From the IMG/VR virus record IMGVR_UViG_3300010155_000058, positions 1-28,516 of that record: 28,516 bases of DNA; one strand, given 5' to 3'. The position numbers were made by a program, and so were the translations under genes. This DNA is from a virus. The notes below the pieces were generated by a model. It saw nothing but the letters and a program-made list of their open reading frames with translations, ran no database searches and was not told the origin of the DNA. Of the stretch, positions 1 to 6,231 are shown one piece after another; position 1 is the first letter of the stretch; the number at the start of each line of letters is the position of its first letter.

Positions 1-336
1 CTCGGAATGCAGTTCACTGAGGCGGCAGGGGTGATGTCACCCGTGTGGCCTGCTGGTGCGCCGCAGGCGTCGAGCGGCGGCGGTGGTGGAGGTGGTGGCG
101 GAGGCCAGCAGTTCTCCAAGCCGTTGGTGGCGAAGTCGGAGAAGCCGATCGTCGTGATCAACGGCGTACAGCACTACGACAACCGTCCGTTCAAGGTGAG
201 CGGCCAGTACAAGCCTGGTGCTGCGGACTTCGCTTCGGTGCAGGGCAACGATCCGCTGTGGTTGCGGGACCAGCAGGGAAATCTGAATGCCGAGACGACC
301 GCTGCCCTGGATGCGAGCGGGATCGCCTGGGAATAG
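1..336 (+). CDS. C-terminal part of an unidentified phage protein (5' end outside window)
   Basis: The reading frame is open from the left edge, so the first ATG (position 7) need not be the true start. The visible tail is about 111 residues: a Pro/Ala/Ser-rich stretch, a run of ten glycines at about residues 24-33 of the part after that ATG, then a compact mixed segment ending in Trp-Glu and a TAG stop. A poly-Gly run normally acts as a flexible linker, so the last 75 residues may form a small separate domain joined to a larger upstream one. I do not recognise the family. A noncoding structured stretch follows it, and it may close an upstream gene group. Confidence 0.6.
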   Translation, partial: LGMQFTEAAGVMSPVWPAGAPQASSGGGGGGGGGGQQFSKPLVAKSEKPIVVINGVQHYDNRPFKVSGQYKPGAADFASVQGNDPLWLRDQQGNLNAETTAALDASGIAWE

Positions 337-396
337 GGATCGGTCGGGAAGCTGCACACTAAGGTCGACTTCACCAGCACAGGTGGGGTGCAGCGG

Positions 397-419
397 GTTG
401 GTAGTCGGGTTCTGCCAAC
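397..419 (+). other. 8-bp hairpin with 7-nt loop in noncoding stretch
   Basis: GTTGGTAG pairs with CTGCCAAC across a TCGGGTT loop (seven Watson-Crick pairs and one G-T). No T-run follows, so it is not a textbook intrinsic terminator. It lies 60 nt after the stop of the first gene and just before the first tRNA-like fold. It could be a transcript 3' structure or part of a decayed tRNA. Confidence 0.35.
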
Positions 420-424
420 AGCAA

Positions 425-493
425 GGTCAGCTCAGGTGAGGTCGGGCGTTAACTCCTTTCCACCTTCTGCGGGTTCGAGTCCTGCTCTGGCCA
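425..493 (+). tRNA. Degenerate tRNA-like fold 1 (no clear anticodon arm)
   Basis: The T-arm is excellent: GCGGG, loop TTCGAGT, CCTGC (469-485). It is followed by TCTGGCC, which pairs six of seven with GGTCAGC at 425-431, and by an A in the discriminator position. A compact D-like hairpin, CTC-AGGT-GAG, sits at 431-440. The length (69 nt) matches the tRNA-Trp in this window (68 nt). The 28 nt where the anticodon arm should be (441-468) give no convincing 5-bp stem, so I cannot assign an amino acid. The 3' end is CGA, not CCA, as in the Trp gene. It is either a decayed tRNA or an unusual one. Confidence 0.35.
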
Positions 494-511
494 CGACTGG
501 CAGATGCGTCG

Positions 512-570
512 GTGGCTGTCTGCGAGGTAGCAGATGATCGGACTCGGGGTTCAACTCCCCCCACAGCCAC
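512..570 (+). tRNA. Truncated tRNA-like fold 2 (acceptor, D-like and T arms, no anticodon arm)
   Basis: GTGGCTGT (512-519) pairs perfectly with ACAGCCAC (563-570). Inside are a CTGC-GAGGTA-GCAG hairpin (520-533) and a T-arm-like GGGG-TTCAACT-CCCC (546-560). The result is a 59-nt three-way junction with a consensus T-loop, but the 12 nt between the two hairpins are too few for an anticodon arm. It lies 18 nt after tRNA-like fold 1 and 21 nt before the next start codon. A deleted tRNA, a tRNA mimic or a structured leader are all possible. Confidence 0.35.
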
Positions 571-591
571 GAGAACAGAGAAAGGAATTTC

Positions 592-801
592 ATGGCAACA
601 GTCACCCACTCCCCCCAAGGAGACCGAGGCGACCTGGAGCGCATCTACGACACGCTCCGCAAACGCAGCCTCCGTCAACTCAGGCGCACCAGGTGTTCCT
701 CTCCCCACTGCCCGATCTGCAAAGGCAGGGACGGCAGGCAGCATGCTGAGTACGTCCGTGGCGTGCGTGAGGCACTCAACACAGTAAAGGTGACCAGGTG
801 A
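592..801 (+). CDS. Small Cys/His-rich (zinc-finger-like) protein, 69 aa
   Basis: The ATG at 592 has a good ribosome binding site (AAAGGAA, about 5 nt upstream). The N-terminal half is charged and helical (Arg/Lys/Leu rich). The centre holds Cys35, His39, Cys40, Cys43 and His51, a spacing that suggests a small zinc site, followed by another helix. Proteins of this kind in phages are often nucleic-acid or host-protein binders, but I cannot name this one. The stop codon overlaps a GTG that opens the next tiny gene, indicating translational coupling. The noncoding structured patch directly precedes it, so that patch may also be its leader. Confidence 0.7.
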   Translation: MATVTHSPQGDRGDLERIYDTLRKRSLRQLRRTRCSSPHCPICKGRDGRQHAEYVRGVREALNTVKVTR

Positions 802-890
802 GCTGCTGGGAGCTGGTTGGTCAGCCCCTGCTCGGGGCCATCGCCCTGGGGTTCCTGTTCTTGGTCGTCGTCGGATGGTATTACCGATGA
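798..890 (+). CDS. Tiny single-pass membrane peptide, 30 aa
   Basis: A GTG start overlaps the previous stop (GTGA) and runs 30 codons to TGA. Residues about 10-26 are continuously hydrophobic (Leu/Gly/Ala then Phe-Leu-Phe-Leu-Val-Val-Val) and end with Trp-Tyr-Tyr-Arg, a typical membrane-interface border. It has no recognisable family. Tight overlap on both sides (its TGA overlaps the next ATG) and the clean transmembrane pattern favour a real gene. Possible roles include host-membrane interference or anchoring a replication factor; both are inference. Confidence 0.55.
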   Translation: MSCWELVGQPLLGAIALGFLFLVVVGWYYR

Positions 891-997
891 GCGCAGTCGA
901 GTTCGCTGACGCCATCACCATCGGCGACGCTATCACCTTCAGCCTCGTCGCCCTGGTGACCATCCTGATCCTGTCTACTGGCTGGTGGCGACGTTGA
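887..997 (+). CDS. Tiny single-pass membrane peptide, 36 aa
   Basis: The ATG overlaps the preceding TGA (ATGA). The peptide has an acidic N-terminus, then a hydrophobic segment at about residues 17-31 (Phe-Ser-Leu-Val-Ala-Leu-Val-Thr-Ile-Leu-Ile-Leu), and ends Gly-Trp-Trp-Arg-Arg. The positive, aromatic C-terminus predicts an N-out/C-in orientation. It follows another peptide of the same design, and the pair may act together. Its 3' end overlaps the GTG proposed for the helicase gene. No family recognised. Confidence 0.55.
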   Translation: MSAVEFADAITIGDAITFSLVALVTILILSTGWWRR

Positions 998-1869
998 TCG
1001 GGGAGGAACCAGATGTCGGCCTGCCACTCATGCCCGACCTGGTCGCCGACCTCCGCAAATTCTCCGAGAACCCACTGCAGCGAATCCCCTGGGGGATCCC
1101 GTCACTCGACCTCATCACCGAAGGGCCAGCGCCAGGTGAAGTTCACCTGACGCTCGGCCGTTCCTTCTCGGGCAAGAGCCTGGTGATGCACAACATCATG
1201 GTGAACAACAGGGACAAGGGCTGCATCTTCTTCAGTCTGGAAATGCCAGCCCGACAGGCGCTCTCAAGAATGTTCGCCACCTACGCAAACCTCGACCACC
1301 ATGCGGTGCAGGGCATGACGGCAGGCAACACCCTGCCGCAGGCGTTGGAGGAAATGGCGGTGGCTATGCAGCGTCAGGTCATCATCGATGAGGGTGATCT
1401 GGGGTTGGGGGACATGTCGGCGTACGTTTCTGCGTATGACCGCACGTTCGGGAGGCGTCCCGATTTTGTGCTGGTCGATTACATCGAGCTGCTCGGTGGT
1501 GGCATGACAGGTGAGGGGTGGCAGCGTACGGAGGCTATTGCCCGAGGGTTGAAGCAGTGGGCGAAGCGTGAGCTGATGCCCGTGTTCGCTGTGCATCAGA
1601 TGAATATGACGGTGGAGGTGTGGAAGCCGCCGACACAGTCGTCGTCTCGTGGTGCTGGGTACACGGAGGCCGACGTGGTGGTCGGCATCTGGAAACCTTG
1701 GGAGGATCCTGAGCTGGGGTCGATGGAGGCCCGCAATTTGGAGCATGTCTACCACATGAATGTGTTGAAGAATCGGGTGACGGGTCGCACGACCCGGGCA
1801 CCGATCAGGTGTAAGCTGATGAACACGCTGCGTCTGCAGGATCTGAGCATATTGGATGTGACCGCATGA
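985..1869 (+). CDS. DnaB/RecA-type helicase ATPase core
   Basis: This is a P-loop ATPase resembling the C-terminal domain of DnaB-type replicative helicases. Walker A is GRSFSGKS (residues 58-65). The DnaB signature FFSLEMPARQALSRMF follows at about 82-97. Walker B is FVLVDYIELL with Asp165, and an AVHQMN segment takes the place of the usual DnaB SQLNR motif. At 294 aa it lacks the DnaB N-terminal domain, so it is a bare motor. It probably unwinds phage DNA with the CHC2 primase-like protein two genes downstream. The start is uncertain: GTG 985 and TTG 994 lack clear Shine-Dalgarno sites, while a good GGGAGGAA at 1001-1008 precedes only an out-of-frame ATG (1013). ATG 1030 is an alternative start. 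Confidence 0.8.
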   Translation: MATLIGEEPDVGLPLMPDLVADLRKFSENPLQRIPWGIPSLDLITEGPAPGEVHLTLGRSFSGKSLVMHNIMVNNRDKGCIFFSLEMPARQALSRMFATYANLDHHAVQGMTAGNTLPQALEEMAVAMQRQVIIDEGDLGLGDMSAYVSAYDRTFGRRPDFVLVDYIELLGGGMTGEGWQRTEAIARGLKQWAKRELMPVFAVHQMNMTVEVWKPPTQSSSRGAGYTEADVVVGIWKPWEDPELGSMEARNLEHVYHMNVLKNRVTGRTTRAPIRCKLMNTLRLQDLSILDVTA

Positions 1870-1885
1870 GGCATGGAGACACCGA

Positions 1886-2194
1886 ATGAAACGAACAGAG
1901 TTCCCAACCGTCGAACCAAGACCATGGGCCAAACACGCAGCCTGCGACCCCCGCAACAACGGGGGACGCGACATGTCCCACCTGTTCTTCCCCACCACCA
2001 CGGTCGGCCGCGCCGACCCCGAGGCGATAGGCATCTGTGAACGCTGTCCCACCATCAAAGAATGTCGCACCTTCGCCGACGGTCTCGGCATGAAGCGTGA
2101 GGTCGGGGTGTGGGGCGGTGTTGACCGTGGTATTAATGCGGCGATGCAGCAGCGTGACAAGATGCGCCGATACCGTGAGGGGATCAATGGCTGA
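1886..2194 (+). CDS. WhiB-family iron-sulfur transcriptional regulator
   Basis: The protein is 102 aa with the diagnostic WhiB cysteine pattern: Cys20, Cys51, Cys54 and Cys60 (C-x30-C-x2-C-x5-C), which binds a 4Fe-4S cluster. The GVWGG turn (residues 74-78) and a basic C-terminal tail (RDKMRRYREG) complete the family architecture. WhiB proteins bind the primary sigma factor and change promoter choice. Phage copies (e.g. TM4 WhiBTM4) are known to interfere with host WhiB function. It is the strongest evidence for an actinobacterial host. The RBS is GGAG 8 nt before the ATG, and the stop overlaps the next gene by 8 nt. Confidence 0.93.
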   Translation: MKRTEFPTVEPRPWAKHAACDPRNNGGRDMSHLFFPTTTVGRADPEAIGICERCPTIKECRTFADGLGMKREVGVWGGVDRGINAAMQQRDKMRRYREGING

Positions 2195-2774
2195 TCGGCC
2201 TCTCACCATGTTCGAAGCTCTCGAAATCTGTGAGCTTCGGTGGCCCCGATCTGGGAAGATCAACTGCCCCTCCCATTCGGATAGTTCCCCCTCTCTCCAT
2301 GTGTACTCGGATGAGAGGGGGTTCTACTGTTTCTCCTGCGGTGCCACAGGCGACGCCTACGGCCTTCTCTCTCTCCTCCAAGGTGTTCATGTCAATACGG
2401 TGCTGCGGCGCTATGGCGGGGCCAGGGAGGCCCGCCCGAAGAAGGAGACCATCCAGCGTGTCGGCGTCCAGGCACTCGAAGCCAGGCTTCGGACTACCTG
2501 GTCGGCGATGAACAAACGAGTGTTCGAACGCCTGCATGAGGTGTTCGGGAAATACGAGGATGATTTCCTTGTTGACCAAATAGTGGAGATGGGTGAGTTC
2601 CTAGATGATACGCTTGACCAGATTCTTGGTCACGGCGAGTACGCTGACGTAGGTCCGCTGCCTATTATCGAAGCGCAGCAGCTGATCCAAGACACAGAAG
2701 AGGAACAGATGACCTGGCTGTGGAACCGAAAATTCCGACTGACGACTGGCCGAGCCTGGAAGGAATTCGCATGA
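2187..2774 (+). CDS. CHC2 zinc-finger primase-like protein without a TOPRIM domain
   Basis: I chose ATG 2187 because the DnaG-like domain begins there and the gene overlaps the WhiB stop; an in-frame ATG at 2097 would run far into whiB. Cys27, His30, Cys48 and Cys51 form the CHC2 zinc ribbon of bacterial and phage primases, with the usual Pro-Ser-Leu-His-Val and Gly-Phe-Tyr-Cys-Phe-Ser-Cys-Gly context and a Gly-Asp-Ala turn. The remaining ~130 residues are helical and acidic, and I see no TOPRIM catalytic motif. It therefore probably recognises template or helps a separate polymerase domain outside the window. The neighbouring helicase supports a replication role. Confidence 0.8.
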   Translation: MADRPLTMFEALEICELRWPRSGKINCPSHSDSSPSLHVYSDERGFYCFSCGATGDAYGLLSLLQGVHVNTVLRRYGGAREARPKKETIQRVGVQALEARLRTTWSAMNKRVFERLHEVFGKYEDDFLVDQIVEMGEFLDDTLDQILGHGEYADVGPLPIIEAQQLIQDTEEEQMTWLWNRKFRLTTGRAWKEFA

Positions 2775-2968
2775 AGATGACACTCGAAGAATACGAATCG
2801 GCGATGATGTGCATCTCGGTAGCGCGGAACAATCTGCTGCTGCTGAGCAACCGTCTGACACACACCGAGATCGGGGATGAGCCATCTGAATGCAGTATGG
2901 GCATTCTCAATAGTGTCACCAACGGCATTCCCACTCGAGCATTCTTCGACACTCAGAACACAGCATGA
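2771..2968 (+). CDS. Small hypothetical protein, 65 aa
   Basis: ATG 2771 overlaps the previous stop (ATGA), with AAGGAA about 6 nt upstream. An in-frame ATG at 2720 is less likely because it has no better RBS and adds overlap. The N-terminal half (Met-Thr-Leu-Glu-Glu-Tyr-Glu-Ser onward) is predicted helical. I recognise no motif. It overlaps the start of the PAPS-reductase-like gene, so it is co-translated with it. Confidence 0.65.
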   Translation: MKMTLEEYESAMMCISVARNNLLLLSNRLTHTEIGDEPSECSMGILNSVTNGIPTRAFFDTQNTA

Positions 2969-3774
2969 CCACAGAACGGAATCTTGTGTGGTTCTCATGC
3001 GGTGCAGCGAGCGCTGTTGCCGCTCATCTCACCACAGAACAGCTTCAGAACGTTGAAGTCATTTACTGCGATGTGATGAGTGATGAGCATCCAGACAATC
3101 AAAGGTTCTTCGCTGATGTGCAGAACTGGATTGATCAAGAGATCCGCATCATCAGATCAGAGCACTTCGCCAGCATCGATGACATCTTCAACACGAAACG
3201 ATATATGGCGAACATCTATGGTGCCCCCTGCACTGTTGAGATGAAGAAGATCCCACGGTTCGCCTATCAGCGCAATGATGACACTCACATCTTCGGCTTC
3301 ACAGCAGATGAACATCACCGCATTGAACGATTCGAGCAGCAGAACCCTGGACTGAGCACCAACTGGATACTCGCTGACAACAGCATCACTAAGAGCGACT
3401 GTCTTGAGATGCTTCAGCTCGCTGGCATCACTCTGCCGATCATGTACGAACTCGGCTACAACAACAACAACTGCCTGGGATGCGTCAAAGCCTCCAGTGC
3501 ACGATACTGGAATTCAATTCGCCGAGACTTTCCAGATGTCTTCAAGAAACGCGCCACTCAGTCTCGAGACTACGGGGCGAAGCTGACACGAGTTCGCAAT
3601 GTGAGAGTGTTTCTCGATGAACTGCCTCCAGACTATCTACCTGCTGAACCTCTGGAGAACATCTCATGCGGTCCAGACTGTGGAGATGACACTCAACTTT
3701 CACTGATCGCTCTAGCTGCAACAGAAGCAACAGCAACCCAAATCTGCAGCCCCCTCGACTACGACGATGCATGA
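2965..3774 (+). CDS. PAPS-reductase-family (PP-loop ATP pyrophosphatase) protein
   Basis: The protein is 269 aa. The N-terminal strand and loop VWFSCGAASAVAA (residues 8-20) is the variant PP-loop of phage PAPS-reductase-like proteins; the canonical SGGKDS is replaced by SCGAAS. Later come Cys89 after Tyr-Gly-Ala-Pro, and an Asn-rich NNNNCLGC motif with Cys170 and Cys173. Family members are N-type ATP pyrophosphatases that adenylate or sulfur-modify substrates, and phage copies are often suspected in nucleic-acid modification or sulfur metabolism. The substrate is unknown here. The gene looks visibly less GC-rich than its neighbours (many CAG/GAT/ACT and A/T-ending codons), which suggests a different origin. 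It starts with ATGA coupling and ends inside the next start. Confidence 0.8.
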   Translation: MTTERNLVWFSCGAASAVAAHLTTEQLQNVEVIYCDVMSDEHPDNQRFFADVQNWIDQEIRIIRSEHFASIDDIFNTKRYMANIYGAPCTVEMKKIPRFAYQRNDDTHIFGFTADEHHRIERFEQQNPGLSTNWILADNSITKSDCLEMLQLAGITLPIMYELGYNNNNCLGCVKASSARYWNSIRRDFPDVFKKRATQSRDYGAKLTRVRNVRVFLDELPPDYLPAEPLENISCGPDCGDDTQLSLIALAATEATATQICSPLDYDDA

Positions 3775-4241
3775 CAGGGACATTCAAAGATCAACCATGG
3801 GCAGCCCGCTTCGTAGCGATGGGCGACACAGCCGAAGAGGTCTTCGAGGAGGTGGCCCCGTTCGGGAACCTCATCAGACTCGGATGGAACCGCCCCAACA
3901 TCTACATGGGGGACATGAGCATCGTCTTGAAACACATGCCCGACTACTACAGCGGCGGCTACCTGATCGAAGTGATGGGCATGGGCCGAGACGGAATCCT
4001 CAAATTGAAGCTCGACAAATGGAAGGCACTCAAGTTCTGGAATGGGACAGGCAACGAGGTCGCTTTGTTCGTGTGGAACTCAAGCCTGAAAGAGTATGCG
4101 CTCATCCAATGGGTTCACCTCCGCCGCCTGGTGGCTCGGGGACGAAGTGCTGGTATTGCGGTCTTCTCGTCGGATGGCAATGAGTACTACCCGATCCAGT
4201 GGAACTGGATCGTCGATCTCTGCAGGGCAGAAGCCCGATGA
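3771..4241 (+). CDS. Hypothetical protein, 156 aa
   Basis: It starts by ATGA overlap with the PP-loop gene. Rich in Trp and aromatic residues, it seems to alternate strands and helices. A central segment, Pro-Asp-Tyr-Tyr followed by Tyr-Leu-Ile-Glu-Val and a Lys-rich helix, loosely recalls a PD-(D/E)XK nuclease core, but the spacing is not convincing and I do not assert it. Codon use returns to the GC-rich style of the early genes. The stop overlaps the next ATG. Confidence 0.6.
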   Translation: MTGTFKDQPWAARFVAMGDTAEEVFEEVAPFGNLIRLGWNRPNIYMGDMSIVLKHMPDYYSGGYLIEVMGMGRDGILKLKLDKWKALKFWNGTGNEVALFVWNSSLKEYALIQWVHLRRLVARGRSAGIAVFSSDGNEYYPIQWNWIVDLCRAEAR

Positions 4242-4582
4242 TGCCGAAACTATTCGGCGCACTGCCACGGCAGGAGACGATCACAGGCAGCGGGTGGCTC
4301 ATCGATAAGCGAGGCCCACTGTGGGGGCTGCGGCAGCTCGGAGCAACAGAAGACGAGATCCGTCAGGCGATCGACAACATGAGCTGTCACCCAAGAAAAG
4401 ACCCGATGGGTGTAAAGTACCGAGCGATATTGGAAATGAGGTTTTACGGACGATGGACACATCAGCAGATAGCGGAAAAGATGGGATGGAAGGATCGCAG
4501 GTGGGCGGGGGTGTACATGAGGAGGGCGCTGAACAGGTTGCAGACGGAGCTGGGGCCCAGGACACCCGACCGTCCTCAGTAG
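4238..4582 (+). CDS. Sigma-region-4-like helix-turn-helix protein
   Basis: The ATG at 4238 overlaps the previous TGA; an in-frame ATG at 4199 lies inside that gene and is less likely. The 114-aa product ends in a helix-turn-helix resembling sigma-70 region 4: Ala-Ile-Leu-Glu-Met-Arg-Phe-Tyr-Gly, then Thr-His-Gln-Gln-Ile-Ala-Glu-Lys-Met-Gly-Trp, then a basic recognition helix and Ala-Leu-Asn-Arg-Leu. No region 2 is present, so it is not a full sigma factor. In a phage early region such a protein is a candidate middle/late regulator. The 3' third overlaps another reading frame (next gene). Confidence 0.65.
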   Translation: MMPKLFGALPRQETITGSGWLIDKRGPLWGLRQLGATEDEIRQAIDNMSCHPRKDPMGVKYRAILEMRFYGRWTHQQIAEKMGWKDRRWAGVYMRRALNRLQTELGPRTPDRPQ

Positions 4583-4926
4583 CGATCGAGCAGCTTCTCG
4601 CTGAGGGCCACATCGCCAACCCGGGCGGGGTTGTCGATGTCAACGATTTCAATGCGATGCTGCTCCAGCGGCTGGCCGGCCACGGCACGCTCGATCCGAG
4701 CGTGGTCTTTGGCGGGATCACCATGGCCTTCGAAGATTCTCTGCTGTTCCTGGCCGACCTGATTCTGCGTCCCCTTTCAGAAGCAGGGATGCTTGAGCAG
4801 CCCTACGACACCATCATGATGCGTGTCATCGCTGGCCTCGACCACATCAGGCTTCGTGGCCTTTACGACGCCATGGTGATGTTTGAACAAGACGCTGCGA
4901 AGGCAGCAGAAACGGAGGAAACATGA
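4453..4926 (+). CDS. Hypothetical acidic helical protein; start uncertain
   Basis: The C-terminal ~115 residues (after 4582) are the only coding frame there, with strong hydrophobic helices (Phe-Glu-Asp-Ser-Leu-Leu-Phe-Leu-Ala-Asp-Leu) and an acidic end. The start is unclear: ATG 4453 or 4486, or GTG codons near 4503, all lie inside the upstream HTH gene, so up to 130 nt would be read in two frames. The Gly/Ser/Glu-rich N-terminus predicted from 4453 looks like low-complexity tail or shadow sequence. The stop overlaps the next ATG. Function unknown. Confidence 0.55.
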   Translation: MDTSADSGKDGMEGSQVGGGVHEEGAEQVADGAGAQDTRPSSVAIEQLLAEGHIANPGGVVDVNDFNAMLLQRLAGHGTLDPSVVFGGITMAFEDSLLFLADLILRPLSEAGMLEQPYDTIMMRVIAGLDHIRLRGLYDAMVMFEQDAAKAAETEET

Positions 4927-5144
4927 AGGACTGGATGATCATCTTCACCAATGATGGAGACATGAGGATGTCGACCACCAAGGCGACGAACAAGCAGTCT
5001 GCGCTCGACAATTTCCTGTCGGTGCGACCGAATGTGCAGCCGCTGTACATCGCACGAAGTGACACCCTGATCTCGGAAGCGCACACGACAAACGTGTTCG
5101 GCATCTCGGCCCTGGAGCCGCGTTGGCAGATCGAGGACGTGTAG
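4923..5144 (+). CDS. Small hypothetical protein, 73 aa
   Basis: It has a strong RBS (GGAGGAAAC before the ATG) and ATGA coupling to the upstream gene. The first 14 residues form a strand (Trp-Met-Ile-Ile-Phe-Thr-Asn-Asp-Gly), followed by a Thr/Lys/Ala helix and a second strand ending Leu-Tyr-Ile-Ala-Arg. The size and alpha/beta pattern suit a small single-domain protein. No family recognised. Confidence 0.7.
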   Translation: MKDWMIIFTNDGDMRMSTTKATNKQSALDNFLSVRPNVQPLYIARSDTLISEAHTTNVFGISALEPRWQIEDV

Positions 5145-5154
5145 GTGCGTCGGC

Positions 5155-5640
5155 GTGAGCTGGCCGCAAGATTTCACTCACTTGATGGGATGCTGGCGAC
5201 CCTCGCATCAAGCATTGGAAGAATCGATATCGCAACCACTCGAATATGGAGTCTTCTACAGGATGCCTCTGTACCGCAAGAGCCACATGCTGGCTCCGCC
5301 ACCGAATCGGCCATTCGGGCAGCCGACGGATACCTCTCTATGTGGCCGTCCGATGCTGATCGACGAAGTGTGGTGGCAGGAGTCGGGGTGGGAAGAGACT
5401 CTCGGGGTCGATTCGTATTTCATCGAAGAGACTCGGACCCAGAAGGGGAAATCCTGTGGGGAGTGCAACTCGCGCTATTCGAAGCTCCAAGACCTGAGGA
5501 AGAATCTGAGGCCGAGTCCGTACGATCAGGATCTGAGGGCGAAAGCGAAGCTGATCGGAGATCAGGAGAGGAGGGGGCACGAAGCGATGGCGAAGTGGTT
5601 TACTCATATGTGGGGTGCCGAAGTGGAGCTGATTCTATAA
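5155..5640 (+). CDS. Hypothetical protein with possible CxxC metal site; overlaps a second open frame
   Basis: A GTG at 5155 starts a 161-codon frame, with ATG 5263 as an alternative. Codon use from 5263 onward is strongly GC-biased at third positions (CTG, GAG, GGG, CGG, AAG), which favours this frame over the overlapping one from 5145. A lone Cys in LCGRP and a CGEC pair about 50 residues later, followed by a Lys/Arg-rich helix, resemble the zinc scaffold of HNH-like or recombination-endonuclease proteins. I do not see the catalytic His pattern, so no function is assigned. Upstream of 5263 neither frame has clear codon bias. Confidence 0.55.
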   Translation: MSWPQDFTHLMGCWRPSHQALEESISQPLEYGVFYRMPLYRKSHMLAPPPNRPFGQPTDTSLCGRPMLIDEVWWQESGWEETLGVDSYFIEETRTQKGKSCGECNSRYSKLQDLRKNLRPSPYDQDLRAKAKLIGDQERRGHEAMAKWFTHMWGAEVELIL

Positions 5641-5780
5641 AGGATCAGCTGATCGACCTGGAGGTGTCGATCGGCAATGCGTTCGCCGAGCTGGCCATTG
5701 AGAGGATGAGTGGTGAGTACCCTGACCAGCGCATTTTATCCGACTCGTCAGCCCAGCCGCAGCGACAGATGGAAGCATGA
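5595..5780 (+). CDS. Short hypothetical protein; start uncertain, frame open back to 5145
   Basis: After 5640 this is the only frame without stops. It encodes a helix (Gln-Leu-Ile-Asp-Leu-Glu-Val-Ser-Ile-Gly-Asn-Ala-Phe-Ala-Glu-Leu) and a polar tail, and ends in an ATGA overlap with the nuclease gene. GTG codons at 5595 and 5610 are possible starts inside the upstream gene. The same frame stays open to a GTG at 5145, giving a possible 211-aa product whose middle is very acidic (Glu/Ser-rich). I annotate only the short version because the longer part has poorer codon use. Confidence 0.45.
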   Translation: MVYSYVGCRSGADSIKDQLIDLEVSIGNAFAELAIERMSGEYPDQRILSDSSAQPQRQMEA

Positions 5781-6217
5781 GTAGGGAGCGCCAGAAAGGC
5801 ACAGGCTTCGAAGTCGAACTGCTCTACGATTTGAAGCGGGTGTGGCCCGACGTGGCCCGGGCAGGGACCACGCTCGGAGCCAACGACAAGGGTGACTTCA
5901 TCAACGTGGAGGGTTGGGTCGTCGAGGCGAAGAAGCACGACAGGTGGCGGATCATGGAATGGATCCGCACCGCCATGAAGAAGGCTCCTGGCGGGGGGTG
6001 GATCATCGTGTCAGCTGCTGATCGGCGGAAGCTGCCGATGACTGTGGCGACGTTGCCATTCCGTATGCTGATGAGCCTGTTCAGGCAAATCAACCGTCTC
6101 AAATTCCAGCAGAGGTTCAGCGACAATCAGATCATGTGGTTGCGGGACCATGTCAGCACACAAGATTTGGATCGGTTTGAGAGGTTCTGTTCGGACTGGC
6201 TGATTGGAGAACAGTAG
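5777..6217 (+). CDS. PD-(D/E)XK nuclease, Holliday-junction-resolvase-like
   Basis: The 146-aa protein begins with a basic segment (Arg-Gln-Lys-Gly-Thr-Gly-Phe-Glu12), then a helix, then Asp40 in Lys-Gly-Asp-Phe, and Glu50-Ala-Lys52 in Val-Val-Glu-Ala-Lys-Lys. The E...GD...ExK order and spacing match the catalytic core of archaeal-Hjc/RecB-like nucleases and many phage resolvases. Such enzymes cut branched DNA during replication or packaging. A C-terminal helical extension (about residues 85-146) is specific to this protein. Start by ATGA overlap with the preceding gene. Confidence 0.75.
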   Translation: MSRERQKGTGFEVELLYDLKRVWPDVARAGTTLGANDKGDFINVEGWVVEAKKHDRWRIMEWIRTAMKKAPGGGWIIVSAADRRKLPMTVATLPFRMLMSLFRQINRLKFQQRFSDNQIMWLRDHVSTQDLDRFERFCSDWLIGEQ

Positions 6218-6231
6218 TGAGGGAGCATTCG

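Noticed and set aside
427-963. 178-codon minus-strand frame over the tRNA-like region
   Set aside because: It contradicts the RBS-supported 592-801 gene and the membrane peptides; its sequence looks like a shadow of repeats.
1013-1153. ATG 1013 with a good SD inside the helicase start region
   Set aside because: It is out of frame with the ATPase and opens only a short Ser/Pro-rich frame, so it probably does not code, although the SD could serve a misplaced helicase start.
1264-2187. 307-codon minus-strand frame opposite helicase and WhiB
   Set aside because: Both plus-strand genes carry diagnostic motifs; the antisense product is His/Arg-rich without pattern.
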